A DNA stretch of 26,601 nt. Origin: Verrucomicrobiaceae bacterium UBA7681. Lineage in GTDB: Bacteria > Verrucomicrobiota > Verrucomicrobiia > Verrucomicrobiales > Verrucomicrobiaceae. The notes under the pieces are model-generated. The model was given only the letters and a program-made list of their open reading frames with translations, searched no databases and was not told the DNA's origin. How positions within the stretch are numbered: the first letter of the stretch is position 1; every line of letters begins with the position of its first letter. Both the position numbers and the translations under genes were made by a program. The stretch is taken from contig DLGZ01000031.1 in the NCBI GenBank assembly GCA_002482965.1, forward strand, positions 1 to 26,601. Direction: 5' to 3'. Positions 5,828-13,418 of this stretch are shown here, one piece after another.

Positions 5828-7770
5828 TATGCCCCCAATTCCGCGCCCTCTGTCTCCTTGCTGCCGCGCTTTAGCATCACCGCCAGGAGGGCGATGTCGG
5901 CGGGATTCACGCCCTGGGCTCTCGCGGCTTGGCCGAGGGTGGCGGGGCGGAGGGCGGTGAGGCGGTGTTTGGCTTCGGTTTTGAGGCCGGGGATGGCGTG
6001 GTAGTCGAAGTCGGCGGGGATCATCTTTTCCTCCATGCGGGAGGTTTTGGCGACCATGTCTTCCTGCCGGGTGATGTAGCCGGCGTATTTGACGTCGTTT
6101 TCGACGAGGCTCCAGACCTCGGGGGTGAACTGGGAGTAGATCTCTGCAGGCAGCTGGGAGGGGATGCTTTCGGGACGACGCAGCCATTTTTCGAGGGTCA
6201 CACCGTCCAAGCGGACTTCCTGCAGAATGGTACGGGCTGCGGCGAGGGCCGTCGATTTGGCCTCGGTGTGCCGGATGCGGAAAGGGGAGGCTAGACCGAT
6301 GGCAGCGGCGAGGGGGGTGAGACGGAGGTCGCAGTTGTCCTGGCGGAGGAGGAGGCGGTACTCGGCGCGGGAGGTGAAGAGACGGTAGGGCTCCGTGGTG
6401 CCTTTGGTGACGAGGTCGTCGATCATCACGGCGAGGTAAGCCTGGCTGCGCTGCAGCAGGAAAGGGGGACGGCCCTGAGCCTTGAGCGCGGCATTGGCCC
6501 CGGCGATGAGGCCCTGACCGGCGGCCTCTTCGTAGCCGGAGGTACCATTGATCTGCCCAGCGAAGTAGAGGCCGGAAACGCGCTTGGTTTCCAGGGTGGG
6601 GTGGAGCTGGGTAGGGGGGCAGTAGTCATACTCCACGGCGTAACCGGGGCGGACGATCTCAGCCTTTTCGAGGCCCGGGATGGATCGGATGAAGTCATAC
6701 TGGACCTCGAAGGGCAGGGAAGTGGAGACGCCATTCACGTAGAATTCACGGGTCTGGCGACCCTCCGGTTCGAGGAAAATCTGGTGCCGTTCCTTCTCCG
6801 CAAAGCGCACCACCTTGTCCTCCACCGAGGGGCAGTAGCGCGGCCCGACCCCCTCGATCCGGCCGGAATACATCGCCGACTTGTGGATGTTGGCGCGGAT
6901 GATGTCGTGGGTTTGGGGGGTCGTGTAGGTGATCCAGCAGGGAATTTGTTCCACGTGGAACTTTTCAGGGGCCCAGGAGTTCAGGGTGAACTGGTTGGGA
7001 CCGGTGCCGGGAAGGGGAGCAGAGCCCTCGATTGGGGCCTCATCTTCGTCCTCTGGGAGGGTGCCGGAGAGGTAGCTGAAGCGTGGGGCAGGCTCGTCTC
7101 CGGGCTGGAGTTCGCACTTGGAGAAGTCGATGCTGCGGCTGTTTAGGCGGCAGGGGGTGCCGGTTTTGAAGCGCTGGACGTCGAAACCGAGCTCACGGAG
7201 GCTGTCGGAAAGGGTGGAAATACTGTCCCCCATGCGCCCGCCGGCCTGGTTTTGCTGCCCCACATGGAGGAGTCCCCGCATGAAAGTGCCGGAAGAAATG
7301 ACCACCGCCTTGGCCCGGTAGATCATCCCGAGGCTGGTTCGGATGCCAGTGATGGCGTCGTTTTCGACCAAGAGTTCAGCCGCATTGCCCTGATGAAGGT
7401 CGAGATTGGGCTGGTTTTCGATCAACCATTTCATGCGAAACTGGTAGGCCTTCTTGTCGCACTGGGCGCGAGGAGCCTGCACACTGGGCCCCTTGCGCGC
7501 GTTCAGCATGCGAAACTGGATGCCTGTGGCGTCCGTATTCCGGCCCATGACCCCGCCGAGGGCGTCGATCTCGCGCACCACATGCCCCTTGGCCAAGCCC
7601 CCGATGGCCGGGTTGCAGGACATCTGGGAGATGGTGTCGAGGTTCTGGGTGAGAATGGCCGTCTGGCAACCCAGCCGCGCAGCCGCCATCGCAGCCTCCA
7701 CCCCGGCATGACCGGCTCCACAAACGATGACGTCATAGTGCTTGGGGAAGGTGTGGAGGGAGCTCATGGA
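5827..7770 (-). CDS. mnmG: tRNA uridine-5-carboxymethylaminomethyl modification enzyme MnmG (GidA)
   Basis: A 647-residue protein from the ATG at 7770. The frame is open to a GTG at 7824, but the extra 18 residues are Pro/Ser-rich and lie ahead of the conserved start. The N-terminus has the FAD-binding Rossmann block VIVCGAGHAGVEAA (glycines near residues 17-22), followed by CNPAIGGLAKGH, both GidA signatures. Further blocks are FRMLNARKGPSVQAPRAQ, FMRGLLH, FKTGTPCR, QIPCWITYT, GQINGTSGYEEAAGQG and FTSRAEYRLLLRQDN. The C-terminal helical domain (YAGYITRQ...IPGL...LRPATLGQA) that meets MnmE is complete. With MnmE it modifies the wobble uridine of several tRNAs in the cytoplasm. No mnmE, rsmG or parAB gene is in the window. 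Two parS-like sites lie in and just upstream of the gene. Confidence 0.97.
   Translation of the reverse strand, partial: SMSSLHTFPKHYDVIVCGAGHAGVEAAMAAARLGCQTAILTQNLDTISQMSCNPAIGGLAKGHVVREIDALGGVMGRNTDATGIQFRMLNARKGPSVQAPRAQCDKKAYQFRMKWLIENQPNLDLHQGNAAELLVENDAITGIRTSLGMIYRAKAVVISSGTFMRGLLHVGQQNQAGGRMGDSISTLSDSLRELGFDVQRFKTGTPCRLNSRSIDFSKCELQPGDEPAPRFSYLSGTLPEDEDEAPIEGSAPLPGTGPNQFTLNSWAPEKFHVEQIPCWITYTTPQTHDIIRANIHKSAMYSGRIEGVGPRYCPSVEDKVVRFAEKERHQIFLEPEGRQTREFYVNGVSTSLPFEVQYDFIRSIPGLEKAEIVRPGYAVEYDYCPPTQLHPTLETKRVSGLYFAGQINGTSGYEEAAGQGLIAGANAALKAQGRPPFLLQRSQAYLAVMIDDLVTKGTTEPYRLFTSRAEYRLLLRQDNCDLRLTPLAAAIGLASPFRIRHTEAKSTALAAARTILQEVRLDGVTLEKWLRRPESIPSQLPAEIYSQFTPEVWSLVENDVKYAGYITRQEDMVAKTSRMEEKMIPADFDYHAIPGLKTEAKHRLTALRPATLGQAARAQGVNPADIALLAVMLKRGSKETEGAELGA
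6947..6962. other. parS-like ParB-binding site inside mnmG
   Basis: The plus strand reads TGTTCCACGTGGAACT, with a perfect 14-base palindrome GTTCCACGTGGAAC. It differs from the common parS form TGTTCCACGTGGAACA only at the last base. It lies in the codons for FHVEQ of MnmG. ParB-type CTPases nucleate on such sites near replication origins and direct chromosome segregation. The codons could produce this by chance, but a second near-consensus copy lies 0.9 kb away. Confidence 0.65.
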
Positions 7771-7835
7771 GGGGGCGAAAGGCGAATTTGGAGCCGGTAG
7801 GGCAGGGGACGGAGAGGATAGCACGGGCGTAAAAT

Positions 7836-7851
7836 TGTTCCATGTGGAACA
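7836..7851. other. parS-like ParB-binding site upstream of mnmG
   Basis: TGTTCCATGTGGAACA matches the parS form TGTTCCACGTGGAACA at 15 of 16 positions. The arms extend to nine perfect bases on each side (7834-7842 and 7845-7853) around a central TG. It lies between the divergent mnmG (start 7770) and the membrane protein gene at 7933, where no coding pressure explains it. A role as a repressor operator for either gene is the alternative. Confidence 0.65.
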
Positions 7852-7932
7852 ATGGAGGAGCCTCCGTGGGGTAAAGCAGTTGGGATTTGCGGAGGGAGGC
7901 CCAGTGTATTAGAGGGGTGAGCACTGCTCTGC

Positions 7933-8430
7933 ATGAAGTTTTTTGGCTGGCTCTACATCGCGTTTTTGGTCGCGGTTCAACTGATCGGCTGGTACGGCTA
8001 CGGTCGGCCTGCCGCTTGGACGGCACTGATGGTGATCGTCATTCCCAGCTCCATCCTGTCAGGGGCCGCCTTCTTTGGGTTCTACTTTTGGAATCGGACC
8101 TACTCCGTTCTGCCTCCGGTGCTGCTGATGCTCATCCAAATAGGTGTGAGTTCCTCCAGCAGGTATGCCCCTCGCTCAGCCTTGCTGTGCCATGCGATGT
8201 CCGAATTTCTCGAGAAAAAGGTAGGCAGTTGGGAGGCTTATTTCGGCGGGACGGTGCTGCTCTGCTGCATGTTCCTGTTGGGAGCCATCGCAGCCTTTGC
8301 CACCGCTGAGGTGTATCGCCTCGTCACAGGCCGTGAGAAACGAGGCGGCATGGCCTTGTTCAGCGAGGCGGGTCGGAGCTTTGCACGTTGGGATAAAAAG
8401 GTGGCGGGAGGGAAGGGCAATGAGAGCTGA
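7933..8430 (+). CDS. Small polytopic membrane protein, unknown function
   Basis: A 165-residue protein with about four hydrophobic segments: residues 3-22, 28-50, 60-76 and 105-128. It ends in a basic, polar tail (RSFARWDKKVAGGKG). The start at 7933 follows the intergenic palindrome by about 80 bases. Its last 11 bases overlap the next gene, so the two are probably translated together. I do not recognise the family. Base use is like the rest of the chromosome. Confidence 0.7.
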   Translation: MKFFGWLYIAFLVAVQLIGWYGYGRPAAWTALMVIVIPSSILSGAAFFGFYFWNRTYSVLPPVLLMLIQIGVSSSSRYAPRSALLCHAMSEFLEKKVGSWEAYFGGTVLLCCMFLLGAIAAFATAEVYRLVTGREKRGGMALFSEAGRSFARWDKKVAGGKGNES

Positions 8431-8956
8431 AAAAAACACCCTGCCACCACGCGGATGCGCCCCTCTCCTTGTCGTGGGGGCTCTGGGCATCGGGGGATTG
8501 GCCTTTCTGGCCATGGGGATCTGGGCGCTCATTCCCGCGCTACGATCCACCTCATGGCCCACCGTTCAGGGGGTCATCACAGGCCACCGGATCGAGAGCA
8601 GCCGTTATCAAAAAAAGATGCGCTACGACTACGATGTGGGCGTGAATTATGTCTATGAGGTGGAGCGCATACGACACACAGGGCACAGCTTTTCGCATGC
8701 CACAGACACCCTGCCACTGCTCTCCTATGACAGTCGTGAAGCCGCCGAGGCAGCCTATGCATCTGACCCGAGTTTTCGGGATTGGCAGGCAGGTCAGGCG
8801 GTCACGGTGTCTTATGATCCGCTGGCTCCGGCTGAGTCAGTTTTGCAAAAAGGTGCCGACCGCCTCGCCTTGGCCATCTGTCTTTTAGGCGCAGGCCTGC
8901 TCGGCATAGGAGCGTGGGAAGGGTGGAAGCTCAGGCGGCGGGCTGCCATTTCCTGA
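8420..8956 (+). CDS. DUF3592 membrane protein
   Basis: A 178-residue protein. The ATG at 8420 is preceded by GGGAGGGAAGGGCA, a strong ribosome site, and overlaps the end of the upstream gene, which fixes this start against a longer frame open to 8297. A hydrophobic segment at about residues 14-37 and a second at about 148-168 flank an outside domain with WPTVQGVI, YDVGVNYVYEVE and VTVSYDPLAPAESVL. This two-membrane-segment layout, with a start of the loop in 'WP.v.G.I' and an end in 'V.YdP..P..s.L', is that of DUF3592 (PF12158). Function of the family is unknown. Its 3' end overlaps the convergent gene by 26 bases. Confidence 0.8.
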   Translation: MRAEKNTLPPRGCAPLLVVGALGIGGLAFLAMGIWALIPALRSTSWPTVQGVITGHRIESSRYQKKMRYDYDVGVNYVYEVERIRHTGHSFSHATDTLPLLSYDSREAAEAAYASDPSFRDWQAGQAVTVSYDPLAPAESVLQKGADRLALAICLLGAGLLGIGAWEGWKLRRRAAIS

Positions 8957-9233
8957 GGTGGGCCATCAATTCGGAAAGGGGGAAGGAGGAGCAGGTAGGG
9001 TCTGCGACAAAGAACCAATACTCTCCCATGGGATTGTTGACGGAAAATTGCTGACCGAAGTAGCGGAAGTCGAGCCAGCCCTCCACAACGCCATCGGTTA
9101 TGAATTGAAGGATCTCCACTCCATACAACTTTTCCAGATGCTGGCGCAATTCAGCCCAGGAAATTAACTCCTGGGTGATGGCAAACAATCGCGAGCCATC
9201 TTCCATGCGCTGATCCAGATACTCCACCTTCAT
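8931..9233 (-). CDS. Small soluble protein of unknown function
   Basis: A 100-residue acidic protein, MKVEYLDQRMEDG... to ...ELMAHLRKWQPAA. It has no membrane segment or signal peptide, and is rich in aromatic residues (WLDFRYFGQQFSVNN, EYWFFVADP). The composition and the clean start support a real gene. It converges on the DUF3592 gene and overlaps its last 26 bases, so the two transcripts would collide. No family is recognised. Confidence 0.65.
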   Translation of the reverse strand: MKVEYLDQRMEDGSRLFAITQELISWAELRQHLEKLYGVEILQFITDGVVEGWLDFRYFGQQFSVNNPMGEYWFFVADPTCSSFPLSELMAHLRKWQPAA

Positions 9234-9382
9234 GAGGACCCTTTAGCACATCTTCGAGGCCGAGTAAAAACGCCAAACAGGGCAGGTGCGACGAAGGGTT
9301 TCTGAAGAGCACCGGCCACCCATGTCTGAGCCAAACACCCTGCTTGCTTCCCGCATGCAGCAAGCTAGTATCGCCCTACCTC

Positions 9383-10468
9383 ATGGCCACCGCAAAAGCC
9401 CCCTCAAACGCCCTGGCGAAACACGCCGCCGACCCCATCAATCAGAAGCTCACCGCTGCCGACAAAGTGGGACTTTATCGTCAGATGGTCCGCATCCGCC
9501 GCTTCGAGCAGGTGTCCCTCCAGCACTACCAAGCCGGTAAAATGGGCGGCTTCCTCCACCTCTACATCGGCCAGGAATCTGTGGCCGTCGGCACTGTTTC
9601 AGTGATGGGCGAGAACGATCACGTCATCACCGCCTACCGCGACCACGCACACGCCTTGGCCGTCGGCATGGGCATGAACGAGTGCATGGCCGAACTCTAC
9701 GGCAAGGCCACCGGCTGCTCACGCGGCAAGGGTGGCTCGATGCACTACTTCGCTCCTGACAAAAACTACTGGGGCGGTCACGGCATCGTGGCCGGCCAGA
9801 CCCCGCTGGGCCTCGGCCTCGCCTACGGTCTGAAATACCGTGGCCTCAAAGGTGCCGCGCTCTGCTTCCTCGGCGACGGCGCAGTGAACCAAGGCGCCTT
9901 CCATGAATCTTTGAATCTCGCCGAGCTGTGGGATCTGCCCGTGATCTACGTGATCGAAAACAACGGCTACTCCATGGGCACCAGCCAGCAGCGCTCCTCC
10001 GCCTACGTGGACTACCTCGCCAAGCGCGCCGAAGGTTACGGCATGGCCTGGGAGCAGTTCAATGGTGCCGACATCTACGAAGTCCGCGCTGGAGTCAGCA
10101 AGGCCATCGAGCGGGCACATACCCAGTCGAAGCCGAGCATCATCGAAATCGCCACCTACCGCTGGGAAGGGCATTCCGTCGCTGACGCCAACAAGTTCAA
10201 GTATCGCACCAAGGAAGAAGTCGAGCAGTTCCAAAACGAGCACGACCCGATTCAGGTGTGGAAGCGCAACCTCCTCACCGAAGGCGTCGCCACCGAAGAA
10301 GAACTGAAGAAGATCGACAAAGAAGCGCAGAAGGAAGCGGAAGACTCCGCAGAGTTCGCCAAGGTCAGTCCTTATCCAGAACCCGAGTCCATCTTTGAAG
10401 ATGTGTACTGGGAAGTGGATAACAAGACCGAAGCCGGCCAGACCGGACGTCACTTCTTCAACGACTGA
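9383..10468 (+). CDS. pdhA: Pyruvate dehydrogenase E1 component, alpha subunit
   Basis: A 361-residue protein from the ATG at 9383; the frame is open to 9344 but that extension has no family character. It has the alpha-subunit core of thiamine-diphosphate 2-oxo-acid dehydrogenases: YRQMVRIRRFEQ, GFLHLYIGQESVAVG, YRDHAHAL, GKGGSMHYF, GGHGIVAGQTPLGLGLA and the ThDP/Mg motif GDGAVNQG...ENN (residues 164-194). With the beta subunit it decarboxylates pyruvate and passes the acetyl group to E2. GGSMHYF and the GYSMGTSQQRSS loop favour pyruvate over branched-chain substrates. No beta subunit, E2 or E3 gene is adjacent, so the complex is encoded at separate loci. The C-terminal 70 residues are charged and helical. 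Confidence 0.93.
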   Translation: MATAKAPSNALAKHAADPINQKLTAADKVGLYRQMVRIRRFEQVSLQHYQAGKMGGFLHLYIGQESVAVGTVSVMGENDHVITAYRDHAHALAVGMGMNECMAELYGKATGCSRGKGGSMHYFAPDKNYWGGHGIVAGQTPLGLGLAYGLKYRGLKGAALCFLGDGAVNQGAFHESLNLAELWDLPVIYVIENNGYSMGTSQQRSSAYVDYLAKRAEGYGMAWEQFNGADIYEVRAGVSKAIERAHTQSKPSIIEIATYRWEGHSVADANKFKYRTKEEVEQFQNEHDPIQVWKRNLLTEGVATEEELKKIDKEAQKEAEDSAEFAKVSPYPEPESIFEDVYWEVDNKTEAGQTGRHFFND

Positions 10469-10530
10469 GTCAGTAAGACGGGGTGGGGCGCTCCTTCCCG
10501 AGAAGCGCCATAGCTGTTTTCTGAGAACCT

Positions 10531-10597
10531 GAAGGCGAGACGCCTCAGGCCGGAGGCTTAGCTCCGAAGAACGAGCTTGCTAAGCGTAACTCGTTCT
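10531..10597. repeat. Cluster of short inverted repeats (REP-like element)
   Basis: Just past pdhA lie nested palindromes. AGAACGAG (10568-10575) pairs perfectly with CTCGTTCT (10590-10597). GCCTC and GAGGC form a small stem around 10542-10556, and CGGAG (10551-10555) can pair with CTCCG (10562-10566). Such GC-rich stacked hairpins between genes are typical of dispersed REP-like repeats, but a second copy is not visible in this window. Confidence 0.4.
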
Positions 10598-10616
10598 ACA
10601 TCAATCATTTACGACA

Positions 10617-10644
10617 CACACCTCTGCTTTGTTTCAGAGGTGTG
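10617..10644. terminator. Hairpin between convergent genes, probable bidirectional terminator
   Basis: CACACCTCTG (10617-10626) and CAGAGGTGTG (10635-10644) form a perfect ten-pair stem with an eight-base T-rich loop. It lies between the stop of pdhA and the stop of the minus-strand gene at 10682. No strong T-run follows on either side, so it may need Rho or act only as a transcript stabiliser. Confidence 0.6.
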
Positions 10645-10681
10645 CTGATTCACTGCAAGTCAGTCTGGCAGCCTTGGTGTG

Positions 10682-11254
10682 CTATTTCGTTTCCACCGCA
10701 GAGGTAATCGTGTCTGCCAAGCTGGTCAGGATGACGGCATGCTTGTCATAGGTCACCTTGGCTTCGACGAGCTGCGTCACGTAGTTCAGCGCCTCGTCCA
10801 AGGGTACGTTGGCAAGTGACAGGCTGAGCTTGCGCTTCGCCAGCTCCTCGCCCTTCACGATCACGTTGGGCATCACCTTGCCGCCGCTTGCATTTTTGGA
10901 CAGCGCCCGCAGACCCTCGATGGCTTCCGTCAGCGTCACGTCATTCAATTCCACCTTCGGCAGAATGACAGCGGCGTACTGATTCTTCAGCGAGATGTCC
11001 TTCGGCTGGTAGTTGGCACGGATGTAGGCCAGCATGCTCGCCGTCTCGGCATGCTTCGGATTCGCCGCCGCCACGCGGGAGAGCAGGCGCTGCGCCGTTT
11101 CCAAGTCGCCTTTATAATAAGCGGCGCGTCCCTGCTGATACACGGCATTCAGATCTTCCGCCTTGGCTGAAAAGCCCGCAGCAGAGATGAACAAGGCAGT
11201 TGTTAGAAGCACGACCGCCGTCGAAACCCTGGACCCAATCAATGAAGTTTTCAT
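10682..11254 (-). CDS. Secreted protein with TPR-like repeat and STN/secretin-N-like domain
   Basis: A 190-residue protein with a signal peptide (hydrophobic to about residue 30, likely cut after AKA). Residues about 36-80 (AVYQQGRAAYYKGDLETAQ, LLSRVAAANPKHAETASML) look like one or two TPR helices. Residues about 97-185 resemble the STN-type domain at the N-terminus of secretins and TonB receptors: VELNDVTLTEAIEGLRALS, PNVIVKG, KLSLSLANVPLDEALNYV and YDKHAVIL. It would work in the periplasm. The secretin pore itself is absent, so this may be a small helper of a secretion or pilus system, or an unrelated use of the fold. It is divergent from holA, with 108 bases between the starts. Confidence 0.75.
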   Translation of the reverse strand: MKTSLIGSRVSTAVVLLTTALFISAAGFSAKAEDLNAVYQQGRAAYYKGDLETAQRLLSRVAAANPKHAETASMLAYIRANYQPKDISLKNQYAAVILPKVELNDVTLTEAIEGLRALSKNASGGKVMPNVIVKGEELAKRKLSLSLANVPLDEALNYVTQLVEAKVTYDKHAVILTSLADTITSAVETK

Positions 11255-11362
11255 AGGATGATGGTTGTATTCGCCCTGATTTCACCAAATCGCCGGGCGC
11301 ATGTCAAGATCGCGCACGCCGTGAGGCTTGATGCCATGCGCATCCTGTTCCATCGGTGAAGG

Positions 11363-12487
11363 ATGCCGCCGCCGAAAAAACCCGCCGCCAGCCAGTTGAA
11401 TGTCTTCATTGGCAGCGATGAAGCGCGCGTGAAGGAAGCCGCGCTCTTGCTCGTGCGCAGCCTCACGCCACCGGATGCGGGCGACTTCAGCAACGACATC
11501 ATCGACGGCACCGCCGACAACGCCGAACACGCAGGCAAGATCTGCTCGAACGTGTGCATGGCGCTGCAAACGCTGCCCTTCTTTGGCGGCAGCAAGGTGG
11601 TGTGGTTGAAGTACGCGAACTTCCTCGGGGACTCCGGTCCGGGCAAAGGCCAGGATGCGGTGAATGGATTCGAGCGCATCCTCGATGTGGTCGAACGTGG
11701 CCTCGGCAGCGATGTGAGTTTTGTCATCAGCGCCACGGGCATCGACAAACGCCGCAACACGTACAAGCGCATCTCGAAGCTCGCCAACTTCGAAATCTTT
11801 GACAAGCCCGACACCTCACGCGCCGGGTGGGAAGGCCCGGTGCTCGCCATGGCATCACGCAAGGCCAAGGACCTCGGCCTCACCTTTGAAAGCGGTGCGC
11901 TGGAGCTGCTCGTGCAAATGGCGGGCGACGACACACGGCAGATGGAGAACGAACTCGAAAAGATCGATCTCTATCTCGGCGAGCGCCGCCGTGCCGGACT
12001 GAAGACCGTGCAAAACATGGTGTCCATGAGCCGAGCCGGCGTGCTGTGGGATCTCGGCAACGCCATCGGCAAACGCGATCTGCCGCGCGCGCTTGAGCTG
12101 CTCGGCACGCTCATGTATCAGGGGCAGAATGCCATCGGCCTGCTGCTCGCCGCCATCGTGCCACGGGTGCGCAGCCTGCTGCTCATCAAGGACCTCGGCT
12201 CACGCCACAAGCTCAACAAGTTCAACTACTCCGGCTTCACCTCTTCGCTCGAAAGCCTGCCTTCCACGGCCACCTCGCATCTGCCGCGCAAAAAAGACGG
12301 CACCGGCTTCAACGCCTATCCAATGTTTCTCGCCATCCCTGAAACCGGCAACTTCACGCTCGAAGAACTGCACGCCGGATTCAAAGCCTGCCTCGTCGCC
12401 AACTCCAAGCTCGTCACTTCATCACTCGACCCCAAGCTCGTGCTTGAGCGTCTGCTCGTCGGCCTGCTCGCCAGACAATCCCGCTAA
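11363..12487 (+). CDS. holA: DNA polymerase III subunit delta
   Basis: A 374-residue protein of the usual HolA length. It opens with the LNVFIGSDEARVKEAALLLV block of the clamp-loader delta subunit. The three-domain layout fits: an AAA+-like part with SKVVWLKYANFL and VSFVISATGIDKR, a lid with LELLVQMAGDDTRQMENELEKIDLYL, and a C-terminal collar (LWDLGNAIGKRDLPRALELL, ...LLAAIVPRVRSLLLIKDL, ...LERLLVGLLA). Delta opens the sliding clamp during loading. The start at 11363 is followed directly by PPPKKP. A GGTGAAGG lies immediately before it, too close for a good ribosome site. The TauE-like gene follows six bases downstream, so they are probably one transcript. Confidence 0.88.
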   Translation: MPPPKKPAASQLNVFIGSDEARVKEAALLLVRSLTPPDAGDFSNDIIDGTADNAEHAGKICSNVCMALQTLPFFGGSKVVWLKYANFLGDSGPGKGQDAVNGFERILDVVERGLGSDVSFVISATGIDKRRNTYKRISKLANFEIFDKPDTSRAGWEGPVLAMASRKAKDLGLTFESGALELLVQMAGDDTRQMENELEKIDLYLGERRRAGLKTVQNMVSMSRAGVLWDLGNAIGKRDLPRALELLGTLMYQGQNAIGLLLAAIVPRVRSLLLIKDLGSRHKLNKFNYSGFTSSLESLPSTATSHLPRKKDGTGFNAYPMFLAIPETGNFTLEELHAGFKACLVANSKLVTSSLDPKLVLERLLVGLLARQSR

Positions 12488-12493
12488 ATCATC

Positions 12494-12865
12494 ATGCCCA
12501 CTTCCACCATTCTCGCCTGTCTCGCCATCGGCATCGTCAGCGGCGTTGTTGCAGCATTATGCGGCGTCGGCGGTGGTGTGGTGATGGTTCCCGCGTTTGT
12601 GTTCTTCCTCAAGCTGCCGCATAAAACGGCCGTCGCGACTTCACTCGCCATCATCATTCCCACCGCATTGATGGCCACCACGCAGAACGCCAAGCATGGC
12701 TACGTGGAATGGAAAGTCGCCGCCATCACCGCAATCTCCGCGTCCATCTTCGCCTACTTTGGAGCAGGCTGGTTGAAGAGCATGAGCAACGAAACACTCA
12801 CACGCATCTTCGGCACCATCCTCGTCGTCTTTGGCGCGCGCATGCTCCTGCATGGCAAGGCTTGA
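12494..12865 (+). CDS. TauE/SafE-family membrane protein, half length
   Basis: A 123-residue membrane protein with about four hydrophobic segments. CGVGGGVVMVPAFVFF and LPHKTAVATSLAIIIPTAL are the first-repeat signatures of the TauE/SafE (sulfite/sulfoacetate exporter) family. The usual protein has two such halves in about 250 residues; this has only one, ends cleanly, and probably pairs as a dimer. The substrate is unknown; the family exports organosulfur or related anions. It starts six bases after the holA stop and stops four bases before the end of the convergent DUF456 gene. Confidence 0.8.
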   Translation: MPTSTILACLAIGIVSGVVAALCGVGGGVVMVPAFVFFLKLPHKTAVATSLAIIIPTALMATTQNAKHGYVEWKVAAITAISASIFAYFGAGWLKSMSNETLTRIFGTILVVFGARMLLHGKA

Positions 12866-12869
12866 TGCC

Positions 12870-13418
12870 CTACCACACCAGCGCATCGAGAAAGAATGTA
12901 GCCACCATGGCCAGGACCAAGATCAGGCGCAGCACCAGGCCCACGCCCGTACCCAGCAGCGATCCCCAGGCCGATTTCGCCGCAGGATGCAGCTTCATCT
13001 TGGCAAAGATCAGCTCGAAGGCCACACCGCCGATCAGCGGACCCAGCACCAAGCCAAACGGGAAGAAAAACATGCCCACGATGCCGCCGATGAACACGCC
13101 CGCGATGCCCCAACGGCTCGCGCCAAACCAGCGCGCACCCATGGCACCGCTGGCGAAATCAACAACGTAGGACAGCACCAGAAGGAGCGATAAAATCACG
13201 ATGCCCCAGGTGCTCATGCCAGACTCAGGGCGCAGCACGGTATGCAAAATACCAGCCGCAAAAATCATCAACGGCCCCGGCAGAAACGGCACCACCGAAC
13301 CAATGATGCCCACGAGAAGGAGGCAAATCGTCAGCGTCCACACACTCCACATCTGCCATGGCATCGCAGTGAAAAAGTGCGCCGTCGCATGCCAGGTGTT
13401 TGTGATCCACTCAGTCAT
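12870..13418 (-). CDS. DUF456 membrane protein
   Basis: A 182-residue protein from the ATG at 13418, chosen because it overlaps the stop of the nitroreductase gene (ATGACTGA), a translational-coupling arrangement; the frame is open to 13457. It has hydrophobic segments at roughly 27-62, 69-92 and 100-133 and near the C-terminus. The core GIIGSVVPFLPGPLMIFAAG and the glycine-rich FIGGIVGMFFFPFGLVLGPLIGG mark DUF456 (PF04306). Function is unknown. Confidence 0.82.
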   Translation of the reverse strand: MTEWITNTWHATAHFFTAMPWQMWSVWTLTICLLLVGIIGSVVPFLPGPLMIFAAGILHTVLRPESGMSTWGIVILSLLLVLSYVVDFASGAMGARWFGASRWGIAGVFIGGIVGMFFFPFGLVLGPLIGGVAFELIFAKMKLHPAAKSAWGSLLGTGVGLVLRLILVLAMVATFFLDALVW

